From NCBI GenBank assembly GCA_963808165.1, contig CAWEET010000005.1:186001-250000 (forward strand): a stretch of 64,000 nucleotides of DNA, given 5' to 3'. Positions 8,731 to 16,331 of the stretch are shown here, in pieces; position 1 is the first letter of the stretch, and each line of letters starts with the position of its first letter. The DNA is from Thiosocius sp963808165 (GTDB lineage Bacteria; Pseudomonadota; Gammaproteobacteria; Chromatiales; Chromatiaceae). Under the pieces are notes generated by a model. It searched no databases. It was not told the DNA's origin and saw only the letters and a program-made list of their open reading frames with translations. Made by a program: the position numbers and the translations under genes.

Positions 8731-9144
8731 TCAGTCGCGCACTGTGACAATCACCCGGCGTTCATGCGGGCGCCAGCGGTGTTCGTAGAGATAGACCCCC
8801 TGCCAGGTACCCAGAGCACATCTGCCGTTGCTGACCGGTAGCGTTATGTCTACCTGGGTCAGGATGGTGCGCAGATGCGCCGGCATGTCATCCGGTCCCT
8901 CGGAAATGTGCAGGTATGTTTGACCCTCGTCCGGCGCCAGCCGCGCGATAAATCTTTCCAAGTCATCCCGCACCGAAGGGTCGGCATTTTCGCATAGGAT
9001 CAACGAGGCGCTGGTGTGCTGCAGGAACAGATGGCACAACCCGGTCTCAATGTGCGCATTGCGCACGATGGCATGCACCCTTTCGGTGATCTCGTAGGTG
9101 CCGCGTCCCTTGGTCGGGTAGCGGATGATTTCCTGGTGTGTCAC
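8731..9144 (-). CDS. yjbQ: YjbQ/UPF0047 family protein
   Basis: A 137-residue protein matching the UPF0047 family along its full length, including GLCHLFLQHTSASLILCEN and LGTWQGVYLYEHR. The open frame runs upstream into a mobile element, which gives a false N-terminus. The GTG at 9144 is preferred: AAGGGGAC lies directly before it and the protein then has the family's usual length of about 138. Members have been reported to show weak thiamine-phosphate synthase activity, but the physiological role is unsettled. An inverted-repeat element begins about 20 bp upstream of the start codon and has probably displaced the original promoter. Confidence 0.88.
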   Translation of the reverse strand: MTHQEIIRYPTKGRGTYEITERVHAIVRNAHIETGLCHLFLQHTSASLILCENADPSVRDDLERFIARLAPDEGQTYLHISEGPDDMPAHLRTILTQVDITLPVSNGRCALGTWQGVYLYEHRWRPHERRVIVTVRD

Positions 9145-9162
9145 TTCTGTCCCCTTATGTTG

Positions 9163-9323
9163 AATGGCGCTGACTTGAGAGCGCAAGCTACAAGTTGGCC
9201 TGGTGATTCCGATCATTTCTTGCGCGAAACGCCGTGAATACGTCCCTGTAGGCTCGACGGCGGCATCCATGCCGCCGACGTTTTCTCCAGAAACGACCGG
9301 AATCAGCTTAAGTCAGTGCCATT
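9163..9323. mobile_element. Small non-autonomous element (MITE), copy 1, IS4-like ends
   Basis: About 161 bp with terminal inverted repeats AATGGCGCTGACTT at 9163-9176 and AAGTCAGTGCCATT at 9310-9323 (13 of 14 match). A direct repeat of 11-12 bp (CCCTTATGTTGA at 9152-9163 and 9325-9336) flanks it, as expected for a target duplication. A stem (CGGCGGCA tcca TGCCGCCG) lies in the middle. No transposase is encoded. A second copy in the same orientation is at 30132-30294, roughly 85-90% identical by eye. Long duplications of this kind are known for IS4-family elements; the assignment is inference. The false peptide GTYSRRFAQEMIG arises from it. Confidence 0.75.
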
Positions 9324-9399
9324 GCCCTTATGTTGACGTGGATGTCCGTCGCGCGGCAGCGCCGCGGTCGTCCTGCGACGAGGTCTGGCATCGTCCTAG

Positions 9400-9663
9400 G
9401 GCCTGTTAACACTAATCCGGATCGCGTCGCCGGAGGCCATTTTTTCGCAGATCAAGGCGTAGCGAGCGCTGTGTAGCAGGCTACATAAGCGAGGTGCAAC
9501 GCAGAGCTGTGGAAAAATGGCCCCGTCCCTTCGGGTTGCGCCCCAAAATGGGGCACTCGGTGTTACTCGTCGTTCATTGGGAATGACCAAACTTTACTCC
9601 TCGCGCCTTGATTGGCCCATTTTGGGGCAGCAACGACGCGATCCGGATTAGTGTTAACAGGCC
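9400..9663. mobile_element. Small non-autonomous element (MITE) with perfect 30-bp inverted ends, CTAG-flanked
   Basis: A 264-bp element with perfect 30-bp terminal inverted repeats at 9400-9429 and 9634-9663, beginning GGCCTGTTAACACTAATCCG. CTAG occurs directly outside both ends (9396-9399 and 9664-9667), fitting the 4-bp YTAR target duplication known for IS5-type elements. It contains an internal GC-rich hairpin (GCCCCAAAATGGGGC) and no transposase. The 259 bp from 9668 to the recG start hold no gene I recognise, so this element occupies most of the yjbQ-recG gap. A solitary related end is at 38021-38036. Confidence 0.8.
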
Positions 9664-9926
9664 CTAGACCAACACGTATTGCGCAATGCCGGGCCTCTGC
9701 GCCAGTGCGGCATTTCTCCCCGCCGCCACCACGGCGATGCCGGTCGCAATATTCATGGCGCGGGCCTGCCGCCGAATCCCGTGGCAACCGCCCAGCGGCC
9801 GTCGGCAGCGCGCCCTGGCATGCGTCTCGCTCAGCCGTCGCCGCTTTGGTGATTGTCTGATCGAGCTGAAGGACTGCGTCCCGGTGGACGCTTGTTGCAC
9901 GTGTCGGCCTTTCGTATCCTGCGCCG

Positions 9927-12014
9927 GTGGCCAAATCCTCGACCAGTCTCGCCGATACGCCTGTCACCGAGCTCAGGGGGGTCGGCCCGAAGAGCGCCGA
10001 GCGTCTGGCCAGACTCGGGATCGCCAGCGTGCAGGATCTGCTGTTCCACCTGCCAATCCGCTATCAGGACCGCACACGCGTCGTGCCGATCGGCAGCCTG
10101 CGTCCCGGCGATCAGGCGGTCATCCAGGGTGAGGTCGAACTGGCCGACGTCCGTTACGGCCGACGCCGTTCCCTGCTGGTCCGCCTGGCCGACGGCAGCG
10201 GCAGCATCATGCTGCGTTTCTTTTATTTCAGCGCCGCGCAGCACGCCAACATGGCGCGTGGTGCCTGGCTGCGTTGTTTCGGTGAGGTGCGCAATGGACC
10301 GGCCAGTTACGAGCTGGTCCACCCCGAGGTGCAGCGGGTCGCTGAGGACCAGCCGGCGGAGGTGGAACAGGCACTGACGCCGATCTATCCGACGACCGAG
10401 GGGATGCACCAGTTGACCTGGCGAGACCTGACCGGGCACGCGCTCGGCCTGCTCGCTGACGGGGGGCTGCAGGAACTGTTGCCCGACGCGGTCCTGGCCG
10501 AGCATGACATGCCGCCGCTGGCGGAGGCCGTGCGCCTGTTGCATCGGCCGCCCCCCGACCAGTCGCGACTTCTGCTGTCGGGCGGAGGTCATCCGGCGCA
10601 ACGCCGCCTGGCGCTCGAGGAGCTGCTGGCCCATCAGCTGAGCCTGCGCGTATTGCGTCGACGCCAGCGGCGGCGACATGCGCCGCCGCTGGCCGGCGAC
10701 GGCCTTCTGCAGCGGGCACTGCTGGCCAGCCTGCCGTTTCAACTGACCGGCGCCCAGCAGCGGGTGCTCGAGCAGCTCCGCCGCGACCTGATGCAGCCAC
10801 ACCCCGCGCTGCGACTGGTGCAGGGCGACGTCGGCTCAGGCAAGACGGTGGTCGCCGCACTGGCCGCATTGTGTTGCGTCGAGGCGGGTCATCAGGCTGC
10901 GCTGATGGCCCCCACCGAGTTGCTGGCCGAGCAGCATCTGCAGAACTTGGCCACCTGGCTGGGCCCTTTGGGTGTCGAACTCGGCTGGCTCAGCGGGCGA
11001 CACAAGGGCCGGCGGCGCGCGGGTACGCTCGAGCGACTGGCGGATGGCGGCATCCAGGTCGTGGTCGGCACCCACGCCCTGTTCCAGGACGATGTGTTGT
11101 TCGAACGGCTGGGTCTCGTGATCGTTGACGAACAACACCGTTTCGGTGTGCATCAGCGCCTGGCGCTGCGTGAAAAAGGTGCGGCTGGTCAGGTCCCGCA
11201 CCAGTTGGTGATGACCGCGACGCCGATCCCGCGCACGCTGGCGATGACTGCGTACGCGGATCTCGATCTGTCCGTGATCGACGAGTTGCCTCCCGGCAGG
11301 ACGCCGGTGTCTACCGTCGTGATCAAGGACAGCCGCCGCGACCAGGTGGTTGAAAGGGTGGCAATGGCCTGCCGCGACGGGCGCCAGGCCTATTGGGTCT
11401 GCACGCTGATCGAGGAGTCCGAGGCGCTGCAATGCCAGGCCGCGGAAGATACCGCCACGGCGCTCGCCGAGGCGCTGGACGGTCTGCACGTGGGCCTGGT
11501 GCACGGCCGCCTGAAAGCGGCCGCCAAGGCGGCGGTGATGGCGGCCTTCAAGATGGGCCAGATCGACCTCCTGGTCGCCACCACGGTCGTCGAGGTCGGT
11601 GTGGACGTGCCCAATGCGAGTCTGATGGTGATAGAGAATGCCGAGCGCCTCGGTCTTTCGCAGTTGCATCAGCTGCGCGGTCGGGTGGGTCGAGGGGCCC
11701 AGCAGAGTCACTGTGTGCTGATGTATCACCCGCCGCTCGGCAGCGTCGCGCAGGAGCGCCTCGGCGTGATGCGCGAGACCAACGACGGTTTCGAGATCGC
11801 GCGGCGTGATCTGGAGATCCGCGGCCCTGGCGAAGTCCTGGGTACACGCCAGACCGGCGAGATGCAGTTTCGTATCGCCGACCTGCTACGTGACCAGGAC
11901 CTTGTGCCGCGCGTCCAGGTCCTGGCCGAGCGTCTGCTGGTCGATCATCCGGAGTGCGTCGCCCCGCTGATCCGACGCTGGGTCGGCGACAGGGTGCAGT
12001 ATGCTGATGTGTGA
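9927..12014 (+). CDS. recG: ATP-dependent DNA helicase RecG
   Basis: A 695-residue protein of the usual RecG length. An N-terminal wedge/OB domain (GVGPKSAERLARLGI, FHLPIRYQDRT) is followed by the helicase core: Walker A GDVGSGKT near residue 300, DEQHRFG near 400, TATPIPRTLA, and the C-terminal QLRGRVGRG motif VI. It remodels stalled replication forks and Holliday junctions in the cytoplasm. Start is GTG at 9927, where alignment with the family begins; the ribosome site is weak. Its stop overlaps the likely ubiC start, so recG, ubiC, ubiA and the hydrolase gene form one overlapping series. Confidence 0.95.
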   Translation: MAKSSTSLADTPVTELRGVGPKSAERLARLGIASVQDLLFHLPIRYQDRTRVVPIGSLRPGDQAVIQGEVELADVRYGRRRSLLVRLADGSGSIMLRFFYFSAAQHANMARGAWLRCFGEVRNGPASYELVHPEVQRVAEDQPAEVEQALTPIYPTTEGMHQLTWRDLTGHALGLLADGGLQELLPDAVLAEHDMPPLAEAVRLLHRPPPDQSRLLLSGGGHPAQRRLALEELLAHQLSLRVLRRRQRRRHAPPLAGDGLLQRALLASLPFQLTGAQQRVLEQLRRDLMQPHPALRLVQGDVGSGKTVVAALAALCCVEAGHQAALMAPTELLAEQHLQNLATWLGPLGVELGWLSGRHKGRRRAGTLERLADGGIQVVVGTHALFQDDVLFERLGLVIVDEQHRFGVHQRLALREKGAAGQVPHQLVMTATPIPRTLAMTAYADLDLSVIDELPPGRTPVSTVVIKDSRRDQVVERVAMACRDGRQAYWVCTLIEESEALQCQAAEDTATALAEALDGLHVGLVHGRLKAAAKAAVMAAFKMGQIDLLVATTVVEVGVDVPNASLMVIENAERLGLSQLHQLRGRVGRGAQQSHCVLMYHPPLGSVAQERLGVMRETNDGFEIARRDLEIRGPGEVLGTRQTGEMQFRIADLLRDQDLVPRVQVLAERLLVDHPECVAPLIRRWVGDRVQYADV

Positions 12015-12640
12015 GCGGGCGTGCGATAATGGCGGGCAAATCCCAATCCGCCATCATTGATGTTCCGACGCAGCAAGGCGAAAACCTCCGCCCACGTGAA
12101 CCCGCCTGGACCACGCTATCGCAGCGCCGTCTGCCGGGTGTCCCGGTCTGTCTGCACGCGTGGCTGGTGGATGACGGCTCGCTGACGCGTTCGGTCATCG
12201 CGAGCTGCCGCGGCGAGTTCCGGGTCGACCTGATCGGACAGGCACGTGGTACCGCCCGGCCCAGCGAGACAGCCTTGCTCGGCGCCGGCCCGGCACAGGC
12301 AACGCTGATCCGTCAGGTACGTCTGTATTGCGGCAGCGACGCCTGGGTATACGCCCGCACACTGATCCCGGTGGGCAGCCTGCGTGGACCCGCGCAGGCG
12401 CTGAGCAGGCTCGGGCGGCGGCCGCTCGGCGCTGTGCTGTTCTCCGACCCGACCACCCGCCGGCTGCGGGTCGAGGTCGCGCGGATCACGCCGCGCCACC
12501 GGTTGTTCGCCCCGGCCACGGCGCACCTGAGGCGCCTGCCCGAGTCGATCTTCGGGCGCCGAACACTGTTCGACTACCGCGGCGATCTGATTCTGGTCAA
12601 CGAGCTGTTCCTGCCTGGCATCGCGGAGCTCAGACATTGA
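12011..12640 (+). CDS. ubiC: Chorismate--pyruvate lyase
   Basis: Converts chorismate to 4-hydroxybenzoate and pyruvate, the first committed step of ubiquinone synthesis. About 209 residues from the GTG at 12011, which overlaps the recG stop; an ATG at 12029 is an alternative and neither has a strong ribosome site. Family features are the WLVDDGSLTRSV segment, the conserved YARTLIPVGSL stretch (arginine and glycine contacts to product) and the C-terminal FDYRGDLILVNELFLP. It is followed with a 4-bp overlap by ubiA, which uses its product. Confidence 0.92.
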   Translation: MSGRAIMAGKSQSAIIDVPTQQGENLRPREPAWTTLSQRRLPGVPVCLHAWLVDDGSLTRSVIASCRGEFRVDLIGQARGTARPSETALLGAGPAQATLIRQVRLYCGSDAWVYARTLIPVGSLRGPAQALSRLGRRPLGAVLFSDPTTRRLRVEVARITPRHRLFAPATAHLRRLPESIFGRRTLFDYRGDLILVNELFLPGIAELRH

Positions 12641-13536
12641 ACCCGGGCCGATCGATTGCCGCTCAGGGTGCCTGGGGAACCCGTCTCGGCCACTACTGGC
12701 GGCTGGTGCGCGCTGATCGGCCGATCGGGATCTACCTTTTGTTGTGGCCGGCCCTGTGGGCACTGTGGATCGCCGCTGGAGGCGTCCCTCCCTGGTGGGT
12801 GCTTCTGGTGTTCCTGTTGGGCACCGCCTTGATGCGCTCGGCAGGTTGCGCGATCAACGACTACGCCGATCGCGAGTTCGACGGACGCGTCGAACGCACC
12901 GCGCAGCGGCCGTTGGCGACCGGCCTGGTCACCCCGCGCGAGGCCTTGGCGGTGTTTGCCGTGTTGAGCCTGCTGGCCTTCGCGCTGGTGCTGACCCTCA
13001 ACCCCAAGACCATCGCGCACTCCTTCGCCGCGGTCACGCTGGCCGCGCTCTACCCCTTTACCAAGCGCTACACGCACATGCCGCAGCTGGTGCTTGGTGT
13101 CGCGTTCGGCTGGGCGGTGCCGATGGCCTTCACGGCGGTGCAGAACCAGATCCCGCCGGTCGCCTGGGTGCTGTTCGCGGCCACTGTGTGCTGGGCGCTG
13201 ATCTACGACACCATGTATGCGATGGTCGACCGCGACGACGACCTCCAGGTCGGTATCAAATCCAGCGCGATTCTGTTCGGCTGTCATGACCGCCTGGTGA
13301 TTGGCCTGTTGCAACTGGCGATGCTCGCCTTGTTGTGGCAAGTCGGGCAGATGGCGGGGCGTGGTGCCCCCTACCTGCTGGGCCTGCTGGCTGCGGCGGG
13401 CCTGTTCGCTTACCAGCAGTGGCTGATCCGTGATCGCGAGGCTGCCGCCTGTTTTAGAGCCTTTCTCAACAACCACTATGTCGGCATGCTGATATTCGGG
13501 GGCCTGTTCGCCGACTACATGGCCGGTAATCTGTGA
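12637..13536 (+). CDS. ubiA: 4-hydroxybenzoate polyprenyltransferase
   Basis: An integral membrane prenyltransferase of 299 residues. The two Mg-diphosphate motifs are visible: NDYADREFD near residue 75 and YAMVDRDDD near 195, set among about eight hydrophobic helices (for example IGIYLLLWPALWALWIAAGG). The most likely start is TTG at 12637, overlapping the ubiC TGA by 4 bp; an upstream extension of the frame is a shadow of ubiC. It attaches the polyprenyl tail to 4-hydroxybenzoate in the inner membrane. The presence of ubiCA and of a heme-copper oxidase operon fits aerobic respiration with ubiquinone. Confidence 0.95.
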   Translation: MNPGRSIAAQGAWGTRLGHYWRLVRADRPIGIYLLLWPALWALWIAAGGVPPWWVLLVFLLGTALMRSAGCAINDYADREFDGRVERTAQRPLATGLVTPREALAVFAVLSLLAFALVLTLNPKTIAHSFAAVTLAALYPFTKRYTHMPQLVLGVAFGWAVPMAFTAVQNQIPPVAWVLFAATVCWALIYDTMYAMVDRDDDLQVGIKSSAILFGCHDRLVIGLLQLAMLALLWQVGQMAGRGAPYLLGLLAAAGLFAYQQWLIRDREAAACFRAFLNNHYVGMLIFGGLFADYMAGNL

Positions 13537-15035
13537 CCGCCCTGGTGCGCTGGCTGCTTTGGCCCGTCGTGCTGTTGCCGGCCGTGTGGTGGTCGTGGCA
13601 GGCACTGCATGCGCCGCCCGGCGCGCTCGCGCTGCCCAACGGCGCCTACCTCGAGTGGGTCGACTGCTGGTTCGAGAAGCCGCGGTGGCGAACGGTCTAC
13701 TGCGCGCGGTTCCACACCGCCCCCGAGGCCGGTGCCGATCCCGAGAGTTTCTCGTTGCCCGTGTTGTACATCCCGCAGTCCTTCTGGCTGCGCTCGGCAC
13801 CCCCTGTGCTGTACATAGCCGGCGGTCCCGGGGGAGCCGCGTGGCTGGGCCGCGACGAGGTGGGTTTCTGGCTCGATTGGGCGGAGCACGCCGGCTGGCC
13901 GGGCGATCTGGTGCTGTACGATCAGCGCGGCGTCGGCCTTTCCGAGCCGGCGCTCGATTGCCCCGAGTTACGCGCGCTGCGTCGCGCGCTGCTGCCGCTG
14001 CCGCTGCCGACCGAGGAGACCTACCGGCAGGTGCGCGAGACCACGCGCGCCTGTCACGACCGGCTGAAGTCCGGAGGCATGGACCTGCGGCGATTCACAA
14101 CGGCAGCCAATGCTGCGGATGCCACCGACCTGATGCTGGCGATGGGTCTGGAGGAATGGGACATTTACGGCGTTTCGTATGGCACCCGGGTCGCGATGGA
14201 GGTCATGCGCCTTTCGCCACAGCATCTGCGTGCCGCGGTACTCGACTCCCTGTATCCCCCCGAGGTCAACGCAGAGCTTGCTGACGCCTGGTTGCTGCAG
14301 CGCTCGCTCGAGATGTTCGGTCGCATCTGCGAACTCGCCGGGGGCTGCTCGCAGGCACCGGGAGAGTTGAACGAGCGCCTCGAGGCGGCCTTCACCCGGG
14401 TCGCAGACGAATCGATCAAGGTCAGCGTGCGCGACCCCGACGGTGGTCGGGACATGGCCGTGGTCTACGACCACGAGGACCTGGCCTGGCTGCTGTTCGA
14501 GGCGATGTATCAGTGGGATCTGATCCCGGGCCTCCCGGCAAGCGTGCGTGCGTTGACCGAGGGGCGACTGGACAGTCTGATGCGCAGCCTGATCCAGGAC
14601 AGCGTGGACACCCTGCTCGACGATTCGATCAGCGATCCGGTGGCCAGTTCGATTGACTGTCACGATACCGGCCCAGTGGACATGCGGGACGCCGAGGATC
14701 AGTTGCGGCGGTTTCCGCGCGCGGCCGGGATCAAGCGGCTCGACTGGCAGTACCATGCCTGCCGTTACTGGGACTCGGGTCAGGCGCCGCCCGCGTTTCG
14801 GACACCGGTGGTGTCCGATGTCCCGACCCTGCTGCTGGCTGGCGAGTTCGACCCCGTCACGCCGCCCGAATGGGCAGAATTGGCAGCGCGCAAGCTGCGC
14901 CACGGCGAACTGTTCGTGTTTCCCGGGATCGGCCACGGCGTGCTCGACAGTCATCTCTGTGCGGTCGAACTGGTGCGCGCCTTTCTCGCCGACCCCGGCG
15001 CCGGAGAGGCCCCCAAGTGTCTGGAAGCGCTTTGA
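13533..15035 (+). CDS. Membrane-anchored or exported alpha/beta hydrolase, tripeptidyl-peptidase-like
   Basis: A 500-residue alpha/beta hydrolase beginning with a hydrophobic segment (WLLWPVVLLPAVWWSW) that should act as signal or anchor. It has the oxyanion motif AGGPGG near residue 95, a GVSYGTR nucleophile elbow near 213, and a C-terminal TAP-like domain with the acid (GEFDPVTPPEWA) and histidine (GIGHGV). This architecture matches periplasmic proline-iminopeptidase or tripeptidyl-aminopeptidase relatives. Start is GTG at 13533 overlapping the ubiA stop by 4 bp. The substrate is unknown; the link to ubiquinone genes is probably only transcriptional. Confidence 0.82.
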   Translation: MTALVRWLLWPVVLLPAVWWSWQALHAPPGALALPNGAYLEWVDCWFEKPRWRTVYCARFHTAPEAGADPESFSLPVLYIPQSFWLRSAPPVLYIAGGPGGAAWLGRDEVGFWLDWAEHAGWPGDLVLYDQRGVGLSEPALDCPELRALRRALLPLPLPTEETYRQVRETTRACHDRLKSGGMDLRRFTTAANAADATDLMLAMGLEEWDIYGVSYGTRVAMEVMRLSPQHLRAAVLDSLYPPEVNAELADAWLLQRSLEMFGRICELAGGCSQAPGELNERLEAAFTRVADESIKVSVRDPDGGRDMAVVYDHEDLAWLLFEAMYQWDLIPGLPASVRALTEGRLDSLMRSLIQDSVDTLLDDSISDPVASSIDCHDTGPVDMRDAEDQLRRFPRAAGIKRLDWQYHACRYWDSGQAPPAFRTPVVSDVPTLLLAGEFDPVTPPEWAELAARKLRHGELFVFPGIGHGVLDSHLCAVELVRAFLADPGAGEAPKCLEAL

Positions 15036-15073
15036 ATTTCCCGGAAGCGCGCTGCCTTCGGGGCAAGCCGGGG

Positions 15074-15102
15074 TTGATTATGCCGGCCGGGTAGGCTAAA
15101 AC
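15074..15102 (+). promoter_or_regulatory. Candidate sigma70 promoter of dksA
   Basis: TTGATT (15074-15079), a 17-bp spacer and TAAAAC (15097-15102) lie upstream of dksA. The bases after the -10 are CCCGCGGCCC, a GC-rich discriminator of the kind that makes promoters sensitive to ppGpp/DksA. Prediction by eye. Confidence 0.45.
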
Positions 15103-15138
15103 CCCGCGGCCCAAAGCAAATCTCGGAGTCGGACAAGA

Positions 15139-15558
15139 ATGACAGTGGAACTGCCGGAAGGTTATGAACCTACCCCTAAAGAGGACTACATGAATCCTCT
15201 GCAGTTGGAGTATTTTCGGCGCCAATTGATTCGCTGGCGTGAGGAACTGATGACCGAGGCGCAGGAAACCCTGGACAACCTGCGCGACAAATCGTACCAG
15301 GAGGTGGGGGACGAAGCGGATCGTGCCAGCCGCGAGAGCGAGCATGGCCTCGAACTGCGCACGCGCGACCGATACCGCAAGCTGCAGCGCAAGATCGAGC
15401 AGGCGCTGGAACGCATCGAAGACGGCTCCTATGGCTATTGTGAAGATACCGGTGAACCGATCGGGGTATTGCGCCTCAAGGCGCGGCCGATCGCCACGCT
15501 GACCATCGATGCCCAGGAACGTCGCGAGATGAAGGAGCGGGTCCTCGCTGACCGTTAG
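15139..15558 (+). CDS. dksA: RNA polymerase-binding regulator DksA, zinc-ligand-poor type
   Basis: A 139-residue DksA: N-terminal helix, coiled coil (about residues 22-95) containing DEADRASRESEHGLELRTRDR with the acidic tip, then the globular end. Zinc-binding DksA proteins have four cysteines here; this one reads YGYCEDTGEPIGVLRLKARP and ATLTIDAQER, keeping the first cysteine but with Thr, Thr and Ala in the other three places. The C-minus form is common in alphaproteobacteria and resembles the zinc-independent DksA2 of Pseudomonas. It should act with ppGpp in the secondary channel of RNA polymerase. GGAG lies 10 nt before the ATG; the gene ends tail-to-tail with comF. Confidence 0.92.
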   Translation: MTVELPEGYEPTPKEDYMNPLQLEYFRRQLIRWREELMTEAQETLDNLRDKSYQEVGDEADRASRESEHGLELRTRDRYRKLQRKIEQALERIEDGSYGYCEDTGEPIGVLRLKARPIATLTIDAQERREMKERVLADR

Positions 15559-16253
15559 GCCCCGCCGCGCGGCGTGCGGGCGATCGCCCAAAGCTCGATC
15601 CGCCCGGCGCCCGCATGCCTGAGAACCCGGCTCAGCTCTTCCGCCGTGGCTCCCGTCGTGATCACGTCGTCGACGAGCGCCACGTGCTTGGGGATACGAC
15701 CAAGGCTGGTGAAAGCGCCGCGTAGATTGCTGCGGCGCTGGCGTCGTCCAAGGCCACGCTGCGGCCCTGTGTCGCGCACCCTGGCCAACAGTGTCGTCGA
15801 CCACTTCAGCCCAAGCCCGCGTGCCAGGTGCCGGGCGATCTCGCTGGCCTGATTGAAGCCACGTTCTCGCAGCCGATCGGCCTGGATCGGTACCGGCAGC
15901 AGCAGATCGGGGCGGTCGGGCCGGTCGGCGACGGCCTGCAGCAGTATGTCGCTGAGTATCCGCCCCTCCGGCAGGCGATGGTGGTACTTGAATCCCGCGA
16001 TCAGTTCATCCACCGGCCTCGCGTAAAGCAATGGCGCTCGCACCTGATCGAATGACGGGCGGTGCAGCTGGCACTCCGCGCAAGGCGTGTCCGGCGGCGC
16101 CCCGGGCGGCAACGGCAGCGCGCAGATGCTGCAGGGATGGTGGTTGCGTGGCAGCGTGTCGAGGCAGCGCGCGCAGAGGCCGTCACCGGGCGCGCGGCAC
16201 AGCGCACAGGCCGCGCCGCTCAATTGTGCAAAAAAAGACCAAATGTTAACCAT
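15555..16253 (-). CDS. comF: ComF/GntX family phosphoribosyltransferase-like protein
   Basis: A 232-residue ComF-family protein. The N-terminal half carries cysteine pairs of a zinc-ribbon type (CALCRAPGDGLCARC, CSICALPLPP, CAEC) and the C-terminal half the PRPP loop VALVDDVITTGATAEEL. In naturally competent bacteria ComF helps bring single-stranded DNA into the cytoplasm; in others the role is unclear. AAGGA precedes the ATG. The start codon overlaps one arm of the BirA operator, so comF may respond to biotin with the divergent bio operon. Its stop overlaps the dksA stop. Confidence 0.88.
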   Translation of the reverse strand: MVNIWSFFAQLSGAACALCRAPGDGLCARCLDTLPRNHHPCSICALPLPPGAPPDTPCAECQLHRPSFDQVRAPLLYARPVDELIAGFKYHHRLPEGRILSDILLQAVADRPDRPDLLLPVPIQADRLRERGFNQASEIARHLARGLGLKWSTTLLARVRDTGPQRGLGRRQRRSNLRGAFTSLGRIPKHVALVDDVITTGATAEELSRVLRHAGAGRIELWAIARTPRGGA

Positions 16254-16274
16254 CGAAATCCTTTTCGGTTGACA
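16244..16274. promoter_or_regulatory. BirA operator
   Basis: TGTTAACC, a 15-bp spacer, then GGTTGACA. This matches the BirA dimer site (TTGTAAACC-N15-GGTTTACAA) in spacing and in most arm positions. It covers the comF start codon on one strand and contains the -35 hexamer of the bio promoter on the other. Bound BirA-biotinyl-AMP would block RNA polymerase at the bio promoter. Confidence 0.85.
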
Positions 16275-16296
16275 GTCGTCGGCCCCGATCTATGAT
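16269..16296 (+). promoter_or_regulatory. Sigma70 promoter of the bio operon
   Basis: A consensus -35 TTGACA (16269-16274), a 16-bp spacer and TATGAT (16291-16296) predict a start near 16303, giving a leader of about 30 nt before the first open frame. The -35 lies in the right arm of the BirA operator. Confidence 0.75.
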
Positions 16297-16331
16297 GGCG
16301 GATTAGCCATCGGATCCAGCCAAAACTCGAA

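Noticed and set aside
9145..9270. N-terminal extension of yjbQ (MDAAVEPTGTYSRRF...)
   Set aside because: The residues come from a mobile element whose second copy at 30132 gives the same peptide without any yjbQ. A GTG start with a good ribosome site at 9144 gives the normal protein length.
9563..9967. Open frames on both strands between the element at 9663 and recG
   Set aside because: No family resemblance, no ribosome sites, and they run into the recG start or the element; likely GC-rich chance frames.
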